From Rhabdornis inornatus (lineage: Eukaryota > Chordata > Aves > Passeriformes > Rhabdornithidae): a stretch of 64,000 nt of DNA. The notes under the pieces are model-generated. The model was not told the DNA's origin and searched no databases. It was given only the letters and a program-made list of their open reading frames with translations. Below, piece by piece: positions 1 through 12,284 of this stretch (the stretch's first letter is position 1; each line of letters opens with the position of its first letter). The stretch covers positions 646,178 through 710,177 of the forward strand of contig VWZS01010175.1 of NCBI GenBank assembly GCA_013397075.1, given 5' to 3'. The position numbers and the translations under genes are program-made.

Positions 1-986
1 TGCATGATAATAAATATTTATCAAGTAGTGTGGATTATATTTAAGGATAAGTTAAAATTTGCCTTTCTGAAAAAGTAGGTTTTGATACAGTCTTCTCAGA
101 AAATTAGTAGAAACAACAAAGAAACTTGGTTTAAAGAATCTAAATACTTTTCAGATTGACTAATGCAATTGCAGGCATATAAAGTACAGAACTCAACCAC
201 TCAGGACATGTCCTTTGCTCTTGTTTACTAGACTTGTGCACATATACACTAAATAGATTTATCTTTGTTTGTCAATGTCAGTGGGATCAGAGACTTAATA
301 CTTGTTGGATAGTTCATTTTTAGGAAGCCTGCTGTCTTAAAAACTAAATTTAAAAATTTGTTCTTCCTTATGTATGTACTCTCTCTCATTACAACTTGTA
401 ATACTTCCAAAAAGAAAGTGTATAAAAGGTTAACACAATACTTATTTTTAGGTTCACATTCCTATGAAAAAATGGCAATTTGACTGTATTCATTGTGATT
501 TTAAAACAGATAAATAATGAATAGTTCAAGTGATAATTACCTTATTTCAATATTTACAGAAAACTGGCACTTCATCATCATCAAAGCACATTGAGAATTG
601 TCTTATTATCTACACAAGTGCCTGGTTTCTATAAATATTGAAATTTGGTAATTATCTCTAGCTCTATTTCTTCCTTATCTACTTTTCAGAATTGAGCAAA
701 TAGAAATATCATTTAGTTATTAACATTTTCCAAATACGTATCTTGTTTCTTTTCAATGAGCGTGCATATGTAAAGAATGCTAATTGCAAAATAAGGTCAA
801 TGAAATGGAATGGAGTATCTTTGTATCAGAGGCATCCAGAAGAATGAGCTAAGACCTTGTTGAAATAGATTTAGCCTGAGTCCATTTCTAAAAGGCAAGA
901 CCTCTTCACTAAGAGACCTAACTGACAAAAAGGAGCGAGTGACATACATGCATCATGAAATTAAACCCTTTCTTTTTTCTCTCTAG
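1..986. other. Unique AT-rich non-coding DNA
   Basis: No coding potential, RNA gene or recognisable repeat was found here. The stretch ends in a pyrimidine run followed by TAG at 965-986, which forms the 3' splice-site-like signal of the next entry. Confidence 0.6.
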
Positions 987-1074
987 CACAAATTGAGCCA
1001 GATTGTGCAGAGCCATTCAGCATGCTTTGCTGAATCAAGCAAAAAGATTACATTTCCCCAGGTTGTTATGCCTT
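987..1074 (+). other. Candidate exon bounded by strong splice-site-like motifs
   Basis: A long pyrimidine tract ending in CTCTCTAG (to position 986) is followed by 88 bases and then a consensus-like donor GTAAGT at 1075-1080. Only one of the three forward frames is open across all 88 bases. It reads HKLSQIVQSHSACFAESSKK and continues for nine more residues, with an in-frame TAG immediately upstream in the presumed intron. The peptide matches no family I recognise and has no obvious domain. This could be a non-coding RNA exon, a cryptic exon, or a chance pairing of motifs, since such pairs arise in any tens-of-kilobase stretch. No neighbouring exon was identified, so the call rests only on the splice motifs. 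Confidence 0.2.
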
Positions 1075-3904
1075 GTAAGTCCCTTTGGGACAGAACAAAC
1101 AGGGATCGAACTGAACCTATCTATATGTTGCAATTGTGTTTTTCCACTATGTTGATTTATGATCACACTGCTCTGTACCTCAGATTACCAAGAAGAATTA
1201 ATCTGTAACTGAAATGTATAGAAATCTGTTAAACTCTCATCCGTCATAACAAAAACTTAAGCAATGGAATGTTGTGAAAGAACTGTTGTATGGTCTTAAG
1301 GGAACCATTCATAACCTGAAAATAGGGCACAGGTTACTCTACATCAGTATTAGGTGTGGTTTGTTACAGATCTTCTGTGTCCTAATTTCAAAATTGCTTT
1401 TTTGTCAATGTCTTTGGGCGCACTCTGGAGCCTAGCTCTAGTCTGGAAGGATCTTTAGACATGTCTGTACTGTATACAAATCAGGGCCTGTGAACAGTCT
1501 CAAACACTGTCCAGTGATGAGACTGTGATGATGTGATGATGTCCATGTAGCTTAATTATTCGCCTGCTCCCCATTGGATTTGTCTCAGGTTGGCACACTC
1601 CAACACATGCTGGAGCAAAACATGTAGAGAATGCTCATGAGAGTAATTCAGATTATTTGTTTATTTACAGCTTTATGTACTAGTTATCCATATTCATTTT
1701 TGTTCCTCTTAAACTAGATGCACTGACAACTAAAATTTTTAATGAGGCTGATTGGATGGGACTCACATTATCTAGCCTGAGATGGCAAGTAACTTTATTA
1801 TCTTAGCATAACTGAACTGCAACCAGGAGTCCTTATTTCAAAGAATATAGATGGAACCAAAACAATTAATTCATATGTAGATGTCAGTGATATATAATAT
1901 ATATTTTGAGGGTGGATAAGATTAATTCCACCCTTCTTCCCTCTTTTCTTAGCTTCTTCTTTTACACTTTTATTCTCATTATGATATATACAGTTGTTAG
2001 AGAGGGACACCCTTCACATCCTTCAAAAAATTCTTGATCATCTGCATTATAGAGCAGTTCAGTTAATCTTTACTTCTCATTCTTCTACCCCTAAAAAAGA
2101 ATCACTTTAAATAAAAGAAGTATATGATCTTTCTTACCACCTTTCACCACACAGATACTATAAAAGAACTGTAATATTGTCACAGCAGTGCTGATGTTAT
2201 GGTAGTTCAGCATGAAATTTTGCTATAATTAAGGCCACACAAAATAACACTAATTCCCTTCCTTCTTTAAGATTCAAGATTCTACAGATCTAGATAAGAC
2301 AAATGTACATTTTTGGCATTTATTGTATCTTTCCATTGGAAAGAGCAACGTAGCTAAAAACCCCATTATCCATAACTTAACGATACATAGCCAGTCCAAG
2401 CTGTCTAAAGAGATAAAAAATTGTGGAATTATTTTCCCAAATCGCTGTCATAGTGAAAATAAATGCTAAGTCCTTATGCAAATATTGTACAGGTGAAACT
2501 TGTAACAAAATTGTTCAGTTATCCCTTTGCTGTCATTTAATTTTAAGTCTTCTACTGTGGGAAGGCTGAGAGAAAAGTTACTTCTCTGATTATTCAATAT
2601 ACTACAGAAGATAAATATTAATGTCAGTCCCTGTGCACTTTTCAGCAACAGGAATGCTATGAAATCCCTGAATTTTCTTCAGTGGCCTTTGAGGCAGGAA
2701 GAATGAAATCAAGAAGACATAATTTTGACTTAATATATGATGAGCAAAATCAGAGGTGCAATTTATAAAAGGAAACTAGAAGTAAAGAACACAAAGGGTG
2801 CTCTTTCTATAAGCAATTCCTGCTATTAAAAATTACTTAAATATATAAAACCAGTAATATGTCAGGTCTAGGATAGTTTAACAAGTAATAGGGCTGAAAA
2901 TATCAGCACTATGAAAAAAGAATGCGTATTACATTTTTGCAATGCCTCTTTTTTATAAATAAATCTGTGATTTTTATTCTATAAAACAGCAACTCCTTTC
3001 TCAAATTATGTTTTATCCTGCAGTACCAGAGACACGCATAAAACAATCTCTAGACAGGAAGTGGAAGATGGAAAATAACATGAAAACCCAACTCACTCAG
3101 TAATGTTATGTCTTGCATACAACATAGTAGCATATAGAATAGCATTTGCCCCTCTCTGTACTCCTACAGGTTCCTTGCTCTTAATTCTGACATGCTCTTC
3201 TCAAGCAGTGGCAAAAGCTGCCCTGTCAGACAAGCATCTCTGCAGAGCCTTGTAAGTGGAGACTCACAAAGAGCATCTCAACACTTCAAGGGCTTGGGCA
3301 GAAAACAAAGATCTATCTATCTACCATGACAGGCTATGCTATCACAGAAATAGTTCTCAAGCATTTTCACAGCATCCAGTTCCTGAAATTCTGCATCCAC
3401 CTTAATCCACCAAAGACCTTTCTAATCCTACTAATAGACAGTATCTATAGCAAAGTGAAAAAGCCATAAATTATAATGTGCCATAAAAAAAATATGAATT
3501 TGCGGGTATATTCAGCAAAGTCATCTAATAAAAAGTGACATATTCCAGATTTCTATATAATTTTCCAAGGTTCTCAAGGCAGCTTTATAAATGTTATGGT
3601 TTTATTACTTTGGCAAGTGACGACTGTTTGTTCAAATAAAGAACATTTGCAAACATTATGTGTTTTTATAAAGAATCAGAAGGAAGCATGCCAGAGCATC
3701 TTGGCATCAGAATCTCAAAATTTAGCATGATATATATCCTTCAGAAATGGAAAATTGGACTCATACCATGAAAATTATGACAAAAAAAATACTTGTTTTC
3801 AAAGTACAACTGCACTATCTTCCTTGTTACAAATAATTTAAAAATGTGTTCTAAGTTTCATATTTAATAGTTTGAAGGACAAAAGGTCTTGCAGAGTGAT
3901 CTGC
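1075..3904. other. Unique AT-rich non-coding DNA
   Basis: Nothing recognisable. The only small structure is two tandem copies of GTGATGAT at 1525-1542. Open frames on either strand are short and without family resemblance. Confidence 0.6.
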
Positions 3905-4690
3905 ATACATTGGAGCATTGGGATGAAATTTAACAAGTCCATATGCTGGATTCTCTGCCTAGGACAGAGTAAAGCCAGGCACAAGTGAAAATTGGAAGAA
4001 CAGAGTCTTAAGAGAAGCCTTGCAGGAAGGGACCTAGGGGTGCTGGTCAGCAGCAGGATCAGTGTGAATCAGCTGTGTGTCCTGGCAGCCAGGAGGGCAA
4101 GTAGCATCCTGGGGTGCATCAAAGGCAGCATCACCAGCCTGTAAAGAGAGAGGATTACGCCTCTGTATTCAGCATTGGTGTGGCCTCCCCCAGTGCTGTG
4201 TGCAGTGCTGGGCCCCACAATTTAAGAAAGATGTTGAAGTCCTTCAGTGCATCAAGAGGAGAGCAACAGTTCCACTGAAAGGACTGGAAGCCATGTCCTA
4301 TGAGGAGTAGCTGAGGACTTTGGGCTTGTCTAGTTTGGAGGAAAGGAGGCTGAGGGGCCACCTCTTTTCTCTCTACAGATTCTTGAGGAGGTGCAGTGGA
4401 GAGGGAAGAGCTGATCTCTCCTCCCTGGGATGTGATGATAGGATGTGTGGGAATGGTCAAACCCTGGAACAGGCACCCTCTGGAACAGGCATCCCCTGGA
4501 ATAGGCATGCTAGACAGGTGGGCAATACCCCAGTGTTTAAGAGGCATTTGACAAATGCCCTTAATAGCATTCTTTAACTTGGCCAGCCCTGAAATGGTCA
4601 GGTAGTTGAACTAAAGGGTTGTTTTAGCTCCCTTTCAAATTGGAACTATCCAATTTATTCTATTATATGCTATGCTATGCTATGCTACTC
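3905..4690 (+). mobile_element. CR1 LINE, 5'-truncated, plus orientation
   Basis: This is the 3' part of a CR1 (chicken repeat 1) non-LTR retrotransposon. It starts in the end of the reverse-transcriptase ORF: sequence around 3924-3945 translates as MKFNKS, like the CR1 MRFNKAK block. The GACCTAGGGGTGCTGGT block follows at 4031, then the box encoding a WCGLPQCCVQCWAPQ-type segment at about 4172-4215. Next come TATGAGGAGTAGCTGAGGAC at 4299 and the TTTGGAGGAAAGGAGGCTGAG block at 4334. The element ends in a 3' UTR with a degenerate (ATTCT/ATGCT)n tail at about 4656-4690. Frames are broken by stops and indels, so it is a dead copy. Truncation at the 5' end is normal for CR1 target-primed integration. 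A local triplication lies at 4464-4511. Short frames on both strands here are remnants or shadows of the element and not host genes. Confidence 0.93.
4464..4511 (+). repeat. 16-bp tandem triplication inside the CR1
   Basis: Three adjacent 16-base units starting CTGGAACAGGCA, CTGGAACAGGCA and CTGGAATAGGCA occupy 4464-4479, 4480-4495 and 4496-4511. Intact CR1 copies have a single unit here, corresponding to the TGGAACAGGCTGCCC region. The array is therefore a local expansion within or after the insertion. Confidence 0.85.
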
Positions 4691-5899
4691 TAAATTAATG
4701 AAAATATAGTTGATACTGCTGATGAAGTGTAGAGACCGACCACATCATCCTCAGGGAAACACACAGGATGTGTTTAAGTTGCTTAAACATTTGAGATGCT
4801 TTCTCTTATGCTGCCAAGCCTCCAGCTATGAGTCCAGAAGAATACAGTTCTGTTGTAGGTCTAGCATAATATCTGTCATATCTGAGAAAATGCTTCTGGG
4901 TACTTAAAACAGCATGATATTCTTTGGCTTATGTATCTGAATATCCCACTCATTCAATCATTCCCTCACTCTTCGTGGAGGTATTCCTTGAGTCTCTATT
5001 GAATGTAGTGGTAATTTAGACATGTGTAGCTCACGTCTAAATATCTGCACTCTCAATAGTAGGGCAGGTTGAACCTCATGCCCACTGCTTGCCACTGAGT
5101 CATTTTCCTATGATTGCACTCTTTCATGTCACCTAGAGTTGAAGTCAGAAGATGTTTGATTTCTTTGTCCCATGAATACGAAGTTATCATTAATTTGTCA
5201 TGCCTACAATACAATGTATTTGACTGAAAATTTGGCTGGGACAGAGTGATTACCTATATTAGACTACAAAATTTTATCCTAAAGCAATACTATAGGTATA
5301 AAGTGATTTGAAGATAACTCTAGGTGAAACAGTTCACTCAAGACAGTTCAAAAGAGGGAGGAAAATGAGTTTTATTATTTTGCTTTCAATAAATGCCTCC
5401 ATTGTCTTCATTCTTTGTTCTTAGCTGTCTCGTTAGGTTTCGTAGATTTTAGCATCACGGTGGCAATTGATACCAGAACATCAAAAAAGATTAACCAAAG
5501 ATTAAGTTGGAATAAGTTTTTTTTCTGACATGTACTAAAAGTAAATGCCCAGAGAAAAAACCCAACAACATATGGTAATACTTCAAGCCTACAAGATTTC
5601 CTGAGGCAGAAAAGGTTTGTATGGATTTTTCTGACATGAATTTGTCTAGTCTTCCTACAAGGCCATTTACATTTTTATCATCCACAATACTCTGTGTCAA
5701 GGTGATACACACTCTATCTGTAACCATGTTTTGAACCTGACAGCTGACAGCTTCATTTGATGCCTACTAGTGCCTTTGCTGTCAAGGGGCAGAGAACAAT
5801 AGATAGTTCTCCACATGCTCTATCATTCCCCCCTCAATCATTTCTTCTTCAAGCAGAGAGTCACAGATTACTTATTTATTCCTTGTAAAGACACTGTTT
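4691..5899. other. Unique AT-rich non-coding DNA
   Basis: No gene, RNA gene or repeat recognised. Open frames are short and show no family features. Confidence 0.55.
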
Positions 5900-6470
5900 C
5901 ATACATCTCTTATTCTCTGTTGTCCTTCTCTTAACCTTATCCAGTTCCTCTCTATCATTTTGTTTTCTGAGTACTTAGAGTACAGACAGTAAGCAAAATG
6001 CTTTATGCAGCTTTATATGGGGATTGTCCATTTTATTCTATGTTTCAGTTCTAAAAACTCAGTAGTTATTGTTACTGAAATTCACCTAATATCTTAACGA
6101 TTTTCTCTGGTGTAACTTCAAGATAATTTCTTTGACTGATAGAAATTGACTCAAAATTCAAAAGGGAAAGTGATTCTTTGCCATGAACATCACCTTATAT
6201 TTACCTACACAGGCTCTGTTTTGCTAGCTATTTTCTTCCCTAATCCCCTAAGATGCTTTGTTGGATCCTTCATATGTGACCCTGGTCCTTCGCTATCTTA
6301 AATGACTTAGTGATATCAGCAAAATTTTCACTTCACTTTTCACATCTTTTCTAGGTAATTTATGCATTTCTTGAGTGATATAGGGCCCAACACAAAGTCC
6401 TTTGGAATCTCATTGACATTCTCCAATCCAACTTTAAATATTTACCAAGACCTGTTAGTCTGTAGTTTAC
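5900..6470 (-). mobile_element. Ancient CR1-class LINE fragment with RT motifs, minus orientation
   Basis: The minus strand of 6382-6411 reads EIPKDFVLGP, a decayed form of the CR1 reverse-transcriptase block GVPQGSVLGP. It is followed by a decayed INDL-like stretch. About 55 bases further along the element, at 6303-6326, it reads NFADITKS, matching the FADDTK catalytic box with the second aspartate lost. The two motifs are in different frames, so at least one indel separates them. Sequence at 5920-6030 resembles the more 3' part of the same LINE class, including the GGATTTATAT-type region seen here as CTTTATATGGGG. High divergence indicates an old insertion. The boundaries are approximate. 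It corresponds to the same part of the element as the fragment at 47030-47620. Confidence 0.8.
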
Positions 6471-7580
6471 CTAATAAACTTCTATGATACACATAGTGAG
6501 TCAGATCTCCTTCAGCACTTGCCTATTATAACCCCAGAAAGTTAGGTTACAACACAGGGGTAAAACTCTGTGTTTACACCTCTAAGAAGTGAGATTAGGT
6601 GATAAAATATCTTCCTTGGCCCATAGCTCTGTGAAACTCTGAAGACAGCTGCCATCTGAGAATGAATGAGAATGAAGACCATGAACATAGGGGACTCTGT
6701 GACTGTGGCTAGATTGCATTTATAAACTAACAAGCTCATAAAAGTATTACAACTGGTATATTTTAATATTAAAATGCAATAAAGTCATACTGAATCCTCA
6801 CATTTTCCCCATATGTCCCAGAAGGCTTTCTACAGAATGAATACAAGAACAGCTATGAATCAAGTGTAATTCTGGCTACAATAAATAAGATCAACAAGCA
6901 GCCCTAAGGGTAGCTCCAGCATAGTAGTTTACCATCTTTTTTATTAGTTATATAAACAGCCTCAAGATATTTTGTCATGTGATATCCCCCTGGCATCTTT
7001 AAAAAACCTGAAACCTTTTAATCTGCCTGTAAAAGCTTGTAATGTGCAGCTCAGTCTTGCAGCCCTGTGCCTTATCTCCATGTACAGCAAAGGCTAATTT
7101 GTCCCCTTTAAGGCTTCCACTGCAACCTGATGCTCTCTTAATCACCCCCTGAAACTCTGCTCTGTTTATTCTCTTTTACAGAGACAGGTGCAAAGGATTT
7201 TATTAATGCAATACCTTCTTAAGTGGTTTAGTTTATCCCTTACTATTGATCCAATGGTTTAAATCCATTAAGAGGGTGCGAATGGACACTTTTATTCTTT
7301 GCTTAATAGAATCCATTCTAGAAAAAAATAGGACACAGCATTCTGTCCTCTTCTACAGCTGTTTTTCTTCTGTAAAACCTGAGACCAAAAGCAGATTACA
7401 GAACATTTAGCTGCTATGTATTTTGGTTGATATTTGTTTTTCTGTCTGTTAATCTCCAGGTAATTTATTCCGATTTTAAAAATACATATACAATATTTTT
7501 GTAATAGTGTTACTATTCTAAATATTACAACATACTAAAAACCTGCTGAACTTTTCATACAGGCTATATTTTACACAAGA
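6471..7580. other. Unique AT-rich non-coding DNA
   Basis: Nothing recognisable. Splice-like or promoter-like strings are not better than background here. Confidence 0.55.
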
Positions 7581-8054
7581 CATGGACATACTGGAGACGC
7601 TGCAGTGAAGGGCTACAAAGGTGATTAAAGGTCAGGAGCATCTCATTTGTGAGGAAAGTTGGAGACAATGAGACTGCTCACCCTGGAGAAGAGAAGGCTT
7701 AGGGAAAATGTCATCAGTATATACAAAAACCTGTAGGGAGGATGTGAAAAGAACAGAGAGAGGCTTCCTTCTGTGGTGCCCCGTGACAGGACCAGAGCCA
7801 ATGGGGAGAAACAGAAACACAGGAGATTCCCTCTGAACATCAGGAAACAATTTTGGTCAGGAGGATGATTGATGAGTCACTTGCACAGCTTCTTGTCTAC
7901 ATAGGTTGTGCATTCTCCATTCTTGGAGATTTTCAAAAGCCTCCTGGGCATGGTCCTGGGTAACCATAATTTAGTGGCCCAACTTGAGTAAAGGATTGGT
8001 ACAGATGACCTGCAGAGATCCCCTCCAACCTTAACCTTTTTTTAAATTCTGTGA
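7581..8054 (+). mobile_element. CR1 LINE 3' fragment, plus orientation
   Basis: Typical CR1 landmarks occur in order. They are GGGCTACAAAGGTGATTAA at 7611, the CACCCTGGAGAAGAGAAGGCTTAGG block at 7679, a GTGACAGGACCAGAGCCAATGG-type block at 7784, and the CTCTGAACATCAGGAA block at 7831. The sequence TTGGAGATTTTCAAAAGCCT follows at 7924. The 3' end carries GATGACCTGCAGAGATCCCCTCCAACCTTAA at about 8005, with an ATTCTGTGA terminus at 8046-8054. It is truncated at its 5' end and contains stops in all frames. Short open frames on the opposite strand are shadows. Confidence 0.92.
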
Positions 8055-8097
8055 AAGAGTTAATGAAAATTGAGTCTTTTGTAATCTGAGCATGTAA

Positions 8098-8122
8098 TTT
8101 TTTTTTTTTTATTTTTTTTTTT
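8098..8122. repeat. Poly(T) tract
   Basis: Two T runs separated by a single A, lying about 45 bases past the 3' end of the CR1. Confidence 0.9.
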
Positions 8123-11100
8123 GAGAATGCTCAGAGATCCCATTCATTCAAGATAATGCTAATTTTTATCAGTCTGGAGAAGCCTTTGTGGTTTCCACAT
8201 AGCAGAGCAGAGTCAATCCAAACTTTTTGTGTGCTCTGCCCTGGAAAGAAATGCTTTGATAGCTTCCTGCTATGAGCATTTTAGCAGCTAAAATAAACAA
8301 GCATAGTAAGACATGACATTAAACAAGACAGGTGTAATTTTTCTTTGACTTTTTAGTACCAATAAATAACAGTAATGAGGTTTTGAGTAGTATCTAATCC
8401 CTTTCATGCTTAGCCATGGAAAACACCAAGTCTTTATGACAATGGCAGTAGAACTAGAAAAGCACACCGTCTCCATTAACAAGACCTCAGGGATGCAGGC
8501 TGGTTCACCACTTTTCTTGATGACTTTTTAAGCTGTTGTTCCAGCATGACTGTCAAAGAATGAGGCATCTATATGTGTAAAGAAAGAGTGTTTAGAACAG
8601 TTCAGGCTGTTCTAATGAAAAGTAATATTCAATTAGCAGCCAAGAAAAATACTAGTGTGCTACTTACACATTCAGTGGAGATGTATGGGATGTGTTCTTG
8701 TTTGCATAATAGAGATACATCTATTAAAGTAAAACAATCCACACACACTGCAGTAGGGAAATAATTCTACCAGAAAATATCTGTGGTTTGAAAGCTACCT
8801 ATTTTTTTTATTATGTAAATTTGCTCTTTAGAGGCAAAAATCTTGTTCTTTACCCAAGTTTCATATTTATCTAAGTTTTCTGTGAGTTTTAAAATTTTGC
8901 TTGTTCTATAAGGAATTTAACAACCTCCAGATTACGTTACTCAGAAAAAAAAAAAAATACTATTAACACTGAAAGAGTAGTACTCCCTTCCTGTAAGAAG
9001 AGGAAGTCTGAAGTCTCTTGTACTTTAGGACATGCTTTCAATGAGGTTCTTATGCTGCTATTGGCTCTGCAACAGACTGAAACCTGGTTAAGTATGAAAT
9101 AGTTCACTTTAGCTTGTGTGGTGGACCTGGATTTCTGAAAGACAATATGGTGGTATTTTACATTCCTGCTGTCTTCAGGAGCTCTGTTATTTAAAATCCT
9201 CTCAACATCTTGCAGTTTTACAGATGAAATAACCATATATTTATACAAGTGTTCTCAATACCAGAGAATAGAATGGCTTTCAAGTACAAACAGAAGAAGC
9301 TGAATAAGATGGCAGATTAAGGTTTTGTGGATATATTCTCCTTTCCCCTCACCCCTTGCATCTTCTCACCTTGCAGTCTGATTAATGTCAGTGTGAGCTG
9401 ACAACAAACAAGCGACACATACCTGCTGCCATGCAGTCACCATGTGCCAGCTGACTGCAGTGGTGCCAGCTCTCACTGAAGGCAGAAGAAAGAATCCTTC
9501 CAGCCCGTTTCTCCTTAGAGTGTGGGGTTTCTGTCCTGTGAGGATTCAAGCACTTTAAGCAAAGTCCAAAAAGTTTCAAAAGGATGTTTTACAAAGACAC
9601 TGCAAATCTGAGTCATTAATACTTACAGAATAAAACATGTGAAGGCTTATGTGTGAAGGAGCTAGAGAAAAGGATTAGGGAGGAAGCACAGGTTGTTTTT
9701 CTTTCTCTCTCAATATCCTTCTTCTCAGGTTTCCACTTTTAACTCATGCAGGATTTTTTTAGGGTGCTGACAAGGCAGTGCTGGTGCAAATATATGAAAT
9801 CTTTTTTCACTAATGCAGGAACCAAACATTATATCAGCCCTTTTTTTTCACCAGATGTCAAGGGTGTTTGGTTATGCTCCCAACTACTGGAATTGGAGGG
9901 TTTACTGTCTAGTGTAATTGCTGCCTTCTTCCATTCTGTTATTTCTGCCAGTTTCTACTGAGCCAAATCAATCCTGACAGCTGGCCAGATGCTTCTTGTG
10001 CCAGTCAGCAGGACTCTGGTCTCAAAAGAGCATCTGGTTATAAGGAAATTTTGCAGCAAACTATACAGTCAATCTTGTTTTCTAAAAATATCAACATAAA
10101 CACTGAAGAAAAAGTATTTAGTAGCTTCACTAATACACTGTGTTTCTTAAATATGGGGCTGAGCACTTTTTCACTACAGATTCTATTTATATCGCATTAA
10201 TGGAGACTAGTAAAAAGCTTTTGTTTTTGGTGGATAAGCTATGTATGTCATATCTTTATTACAGTCTGTGCAGTCCACAGACTCAAGAGCAGCTGCCTAA
10301 AGTGTAAGCCAACAGCACAGAATACATTTATCCTAGTATTTTTTCATGAGATCACAAGTTATTTTGATTTTGAAGGTCTTTGGGATGTGGATTCTTCAGA
10401 TGCCTTAGACATTTTTTTTCTACTACCATAAAATTAGCAAATAATAGGAGGGGTTGGGTTTTTTACTGATCACAGCAGTTAGAAAAGTACACTTTCTGTA
10501 GAAGACATCAGTGTTCTCACGCAGTTTCTTTAGACAAACCTGGACTTGTTTCTTACAGCTTATTTTCTCTTTGCTCACAAAACCCTTTTAAGGGAATAAT
10601 GAAGAATGCATTATTTGCATATGGCCTTCACTGCTTCTGCTTGACAAGGTAGAGTACTTCTATAGTTCTTAACACAGAAAAAATTCTAAGTACAGATAAG
10701 CTGTCTGGTTTTCCATTTAATAATTTTCTTTCCTCAATGGAAGCAGTTGGCATTGTGATGTAAAAACATGTCTGTTCATCCAAGGAGTGAAGAAGAGGGG
10801 ATAAAAGTTCCATACAGGGCAAAGGCTATTTGCTCTTCCTAGTGTGTTGGTCCATATATTAGAGAGTATGCTTTGGATGCCTCTGCATGTGCTGAAACAT
10901 ACTCACATATGTTTCTTGCAAAACTAGAAAGCAGGTACAGCAGGTGAAACCCTACCAAGCCCTCAAAGAGGCCTCCCACTGCCACTTACGTTCAATTGTT
11001 CTCACAACACCACGTACAATGGCTTGTTCTGCTTTCATTTTCTGTCATGAAAACAAGCTGATATCGTCTATATATAAATTCCAGCATCTGAAGTCCACAT

Positions 11101-12142
11101 GCTGGATGTAGTTGTTTCTTTTTTGCTGAGGATATTACTGATGGAGAAAAAAGGATGCCACAAATTCAGAGTGTTTCTGGGGAAATCTGTTTATTGAATT
11201 AACATGATACTTCTTTCAATGAGGATATTTACAAATTGCAGCATCCTTCCAATGGGAACATCAGGTTTTCCCTCTTTTGGACTTATTTTGACAGTATAAA
11301 ACATCCTTTAGAGTAATTATACTAAATTATACCTTCACTAAGAAAACTCTCATAGAGTTCAGATATATGGTGCACTTGAGCTAAAAACAGTGGCAAGAGA
11401 AAAGGGGTAAAACAAGGAATTAAAACTCCTGGCTTCTCATGGGACTTCTCACCATCTCAGTCCTGAGTTATTTCAACTTACTTTTATCATATTCAAAAGG
11501 CAGTTAACATATGCCCCCATTTTTTTCCCCTTTAGTCTCACAGCTTACACCGAGAACATATGTTAAGGGATTTTTTTTTTACTTTCTTTTCTGCTGTAAG
11601 TGCTGTCTGGCACTAACTTTTATATCACTATATAATGGATTTCTCAGTCATTGTTTTCTCCAGTTAATGGATTGTCCTGATTTGAAAAGTTTAAATATAT
11701 CTTGCATTTACATCATTTCAGAAATAAGGGCACAAAAGTTAATATATCCTGTTCACTTAACTTCATCTTTATTTCTCCATTTTCATTTTACAACTGAAAG
11801 CCTGGAAATTTTACATCTGTTTACCAATGACCACACATCATTTAACATTATAATACCAGCCAAATGAATCTCTCTTAAGTGTAATGTTGTTACATATGTC
11901 AGAACTGAACAGCAGTTATTATTACCCTTAGTTTAAAGGCAGTGAATTAGCTCCTGAGGATAAATTCCTTTAACACACCAATTAGTATCTTTGCCATTGC
12001 TAGTGCAATCCACTGTGACCAGTGAACAGCAATTCAGAACACCTAAACATTGGTCCAACCTTTCTACTTATTGTGCTGGGAGACAGTAATTAAACTCTTT
12101 GCATTTCTTCTCCTTTTTGGCAAGGTGATTTGAGCTTTTATT
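8123..12142. other. Unique AT-rich non-coding DNA
   Basis: No gene or RNA gene recognised and no clear interspersed repeat. The longest open frame (about 118 codons from 11511) lies in pyrimidine- and AT-rich sequence, has no family resemblance, and its length is unremarkable for so many bases. Confidence 0.55.
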
Positions 12143-12165
12143 AAAAAAAAAAACACCCCCCCCCC

Positions 12166-12239
<74 letters not shown>

Positions 12240-12284
12240 AGAAACAGAAACAAAAACAAAAACAAAAACAAAAACAAAAACAAA
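12143..12284. repeat. Long poly(A)/poly(C)/(CAAAAA)n low-complexity tract
   Basis: An A run at 12143-12153 is followed by a C-rich block with an 11-12 base C run. A pure run of 72 A follows at 12167-12238, then a CAGAAA/CAAAAA hexamer array to 12284. Open frames on the minus strand through here are simple poly-F and FCF repeats and have no coding meaning. No retroposed gene body was recognised on either side. The tract is therefore called a microsatellite and not the tail of a processed pseudogene. Confidence 0.95.

Noticed and set aside
4155..4547. 130-codon minus-strand open frame
   Set aside because: It lies wholly inside a plus-strand CR1 and is the antisense shadow of that element.
12143..12284. 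Poly(A) as tail of a processed pseudogene
   Set aside because: No gene-like body, AATAAA context or target duplication was recognised on either flank.
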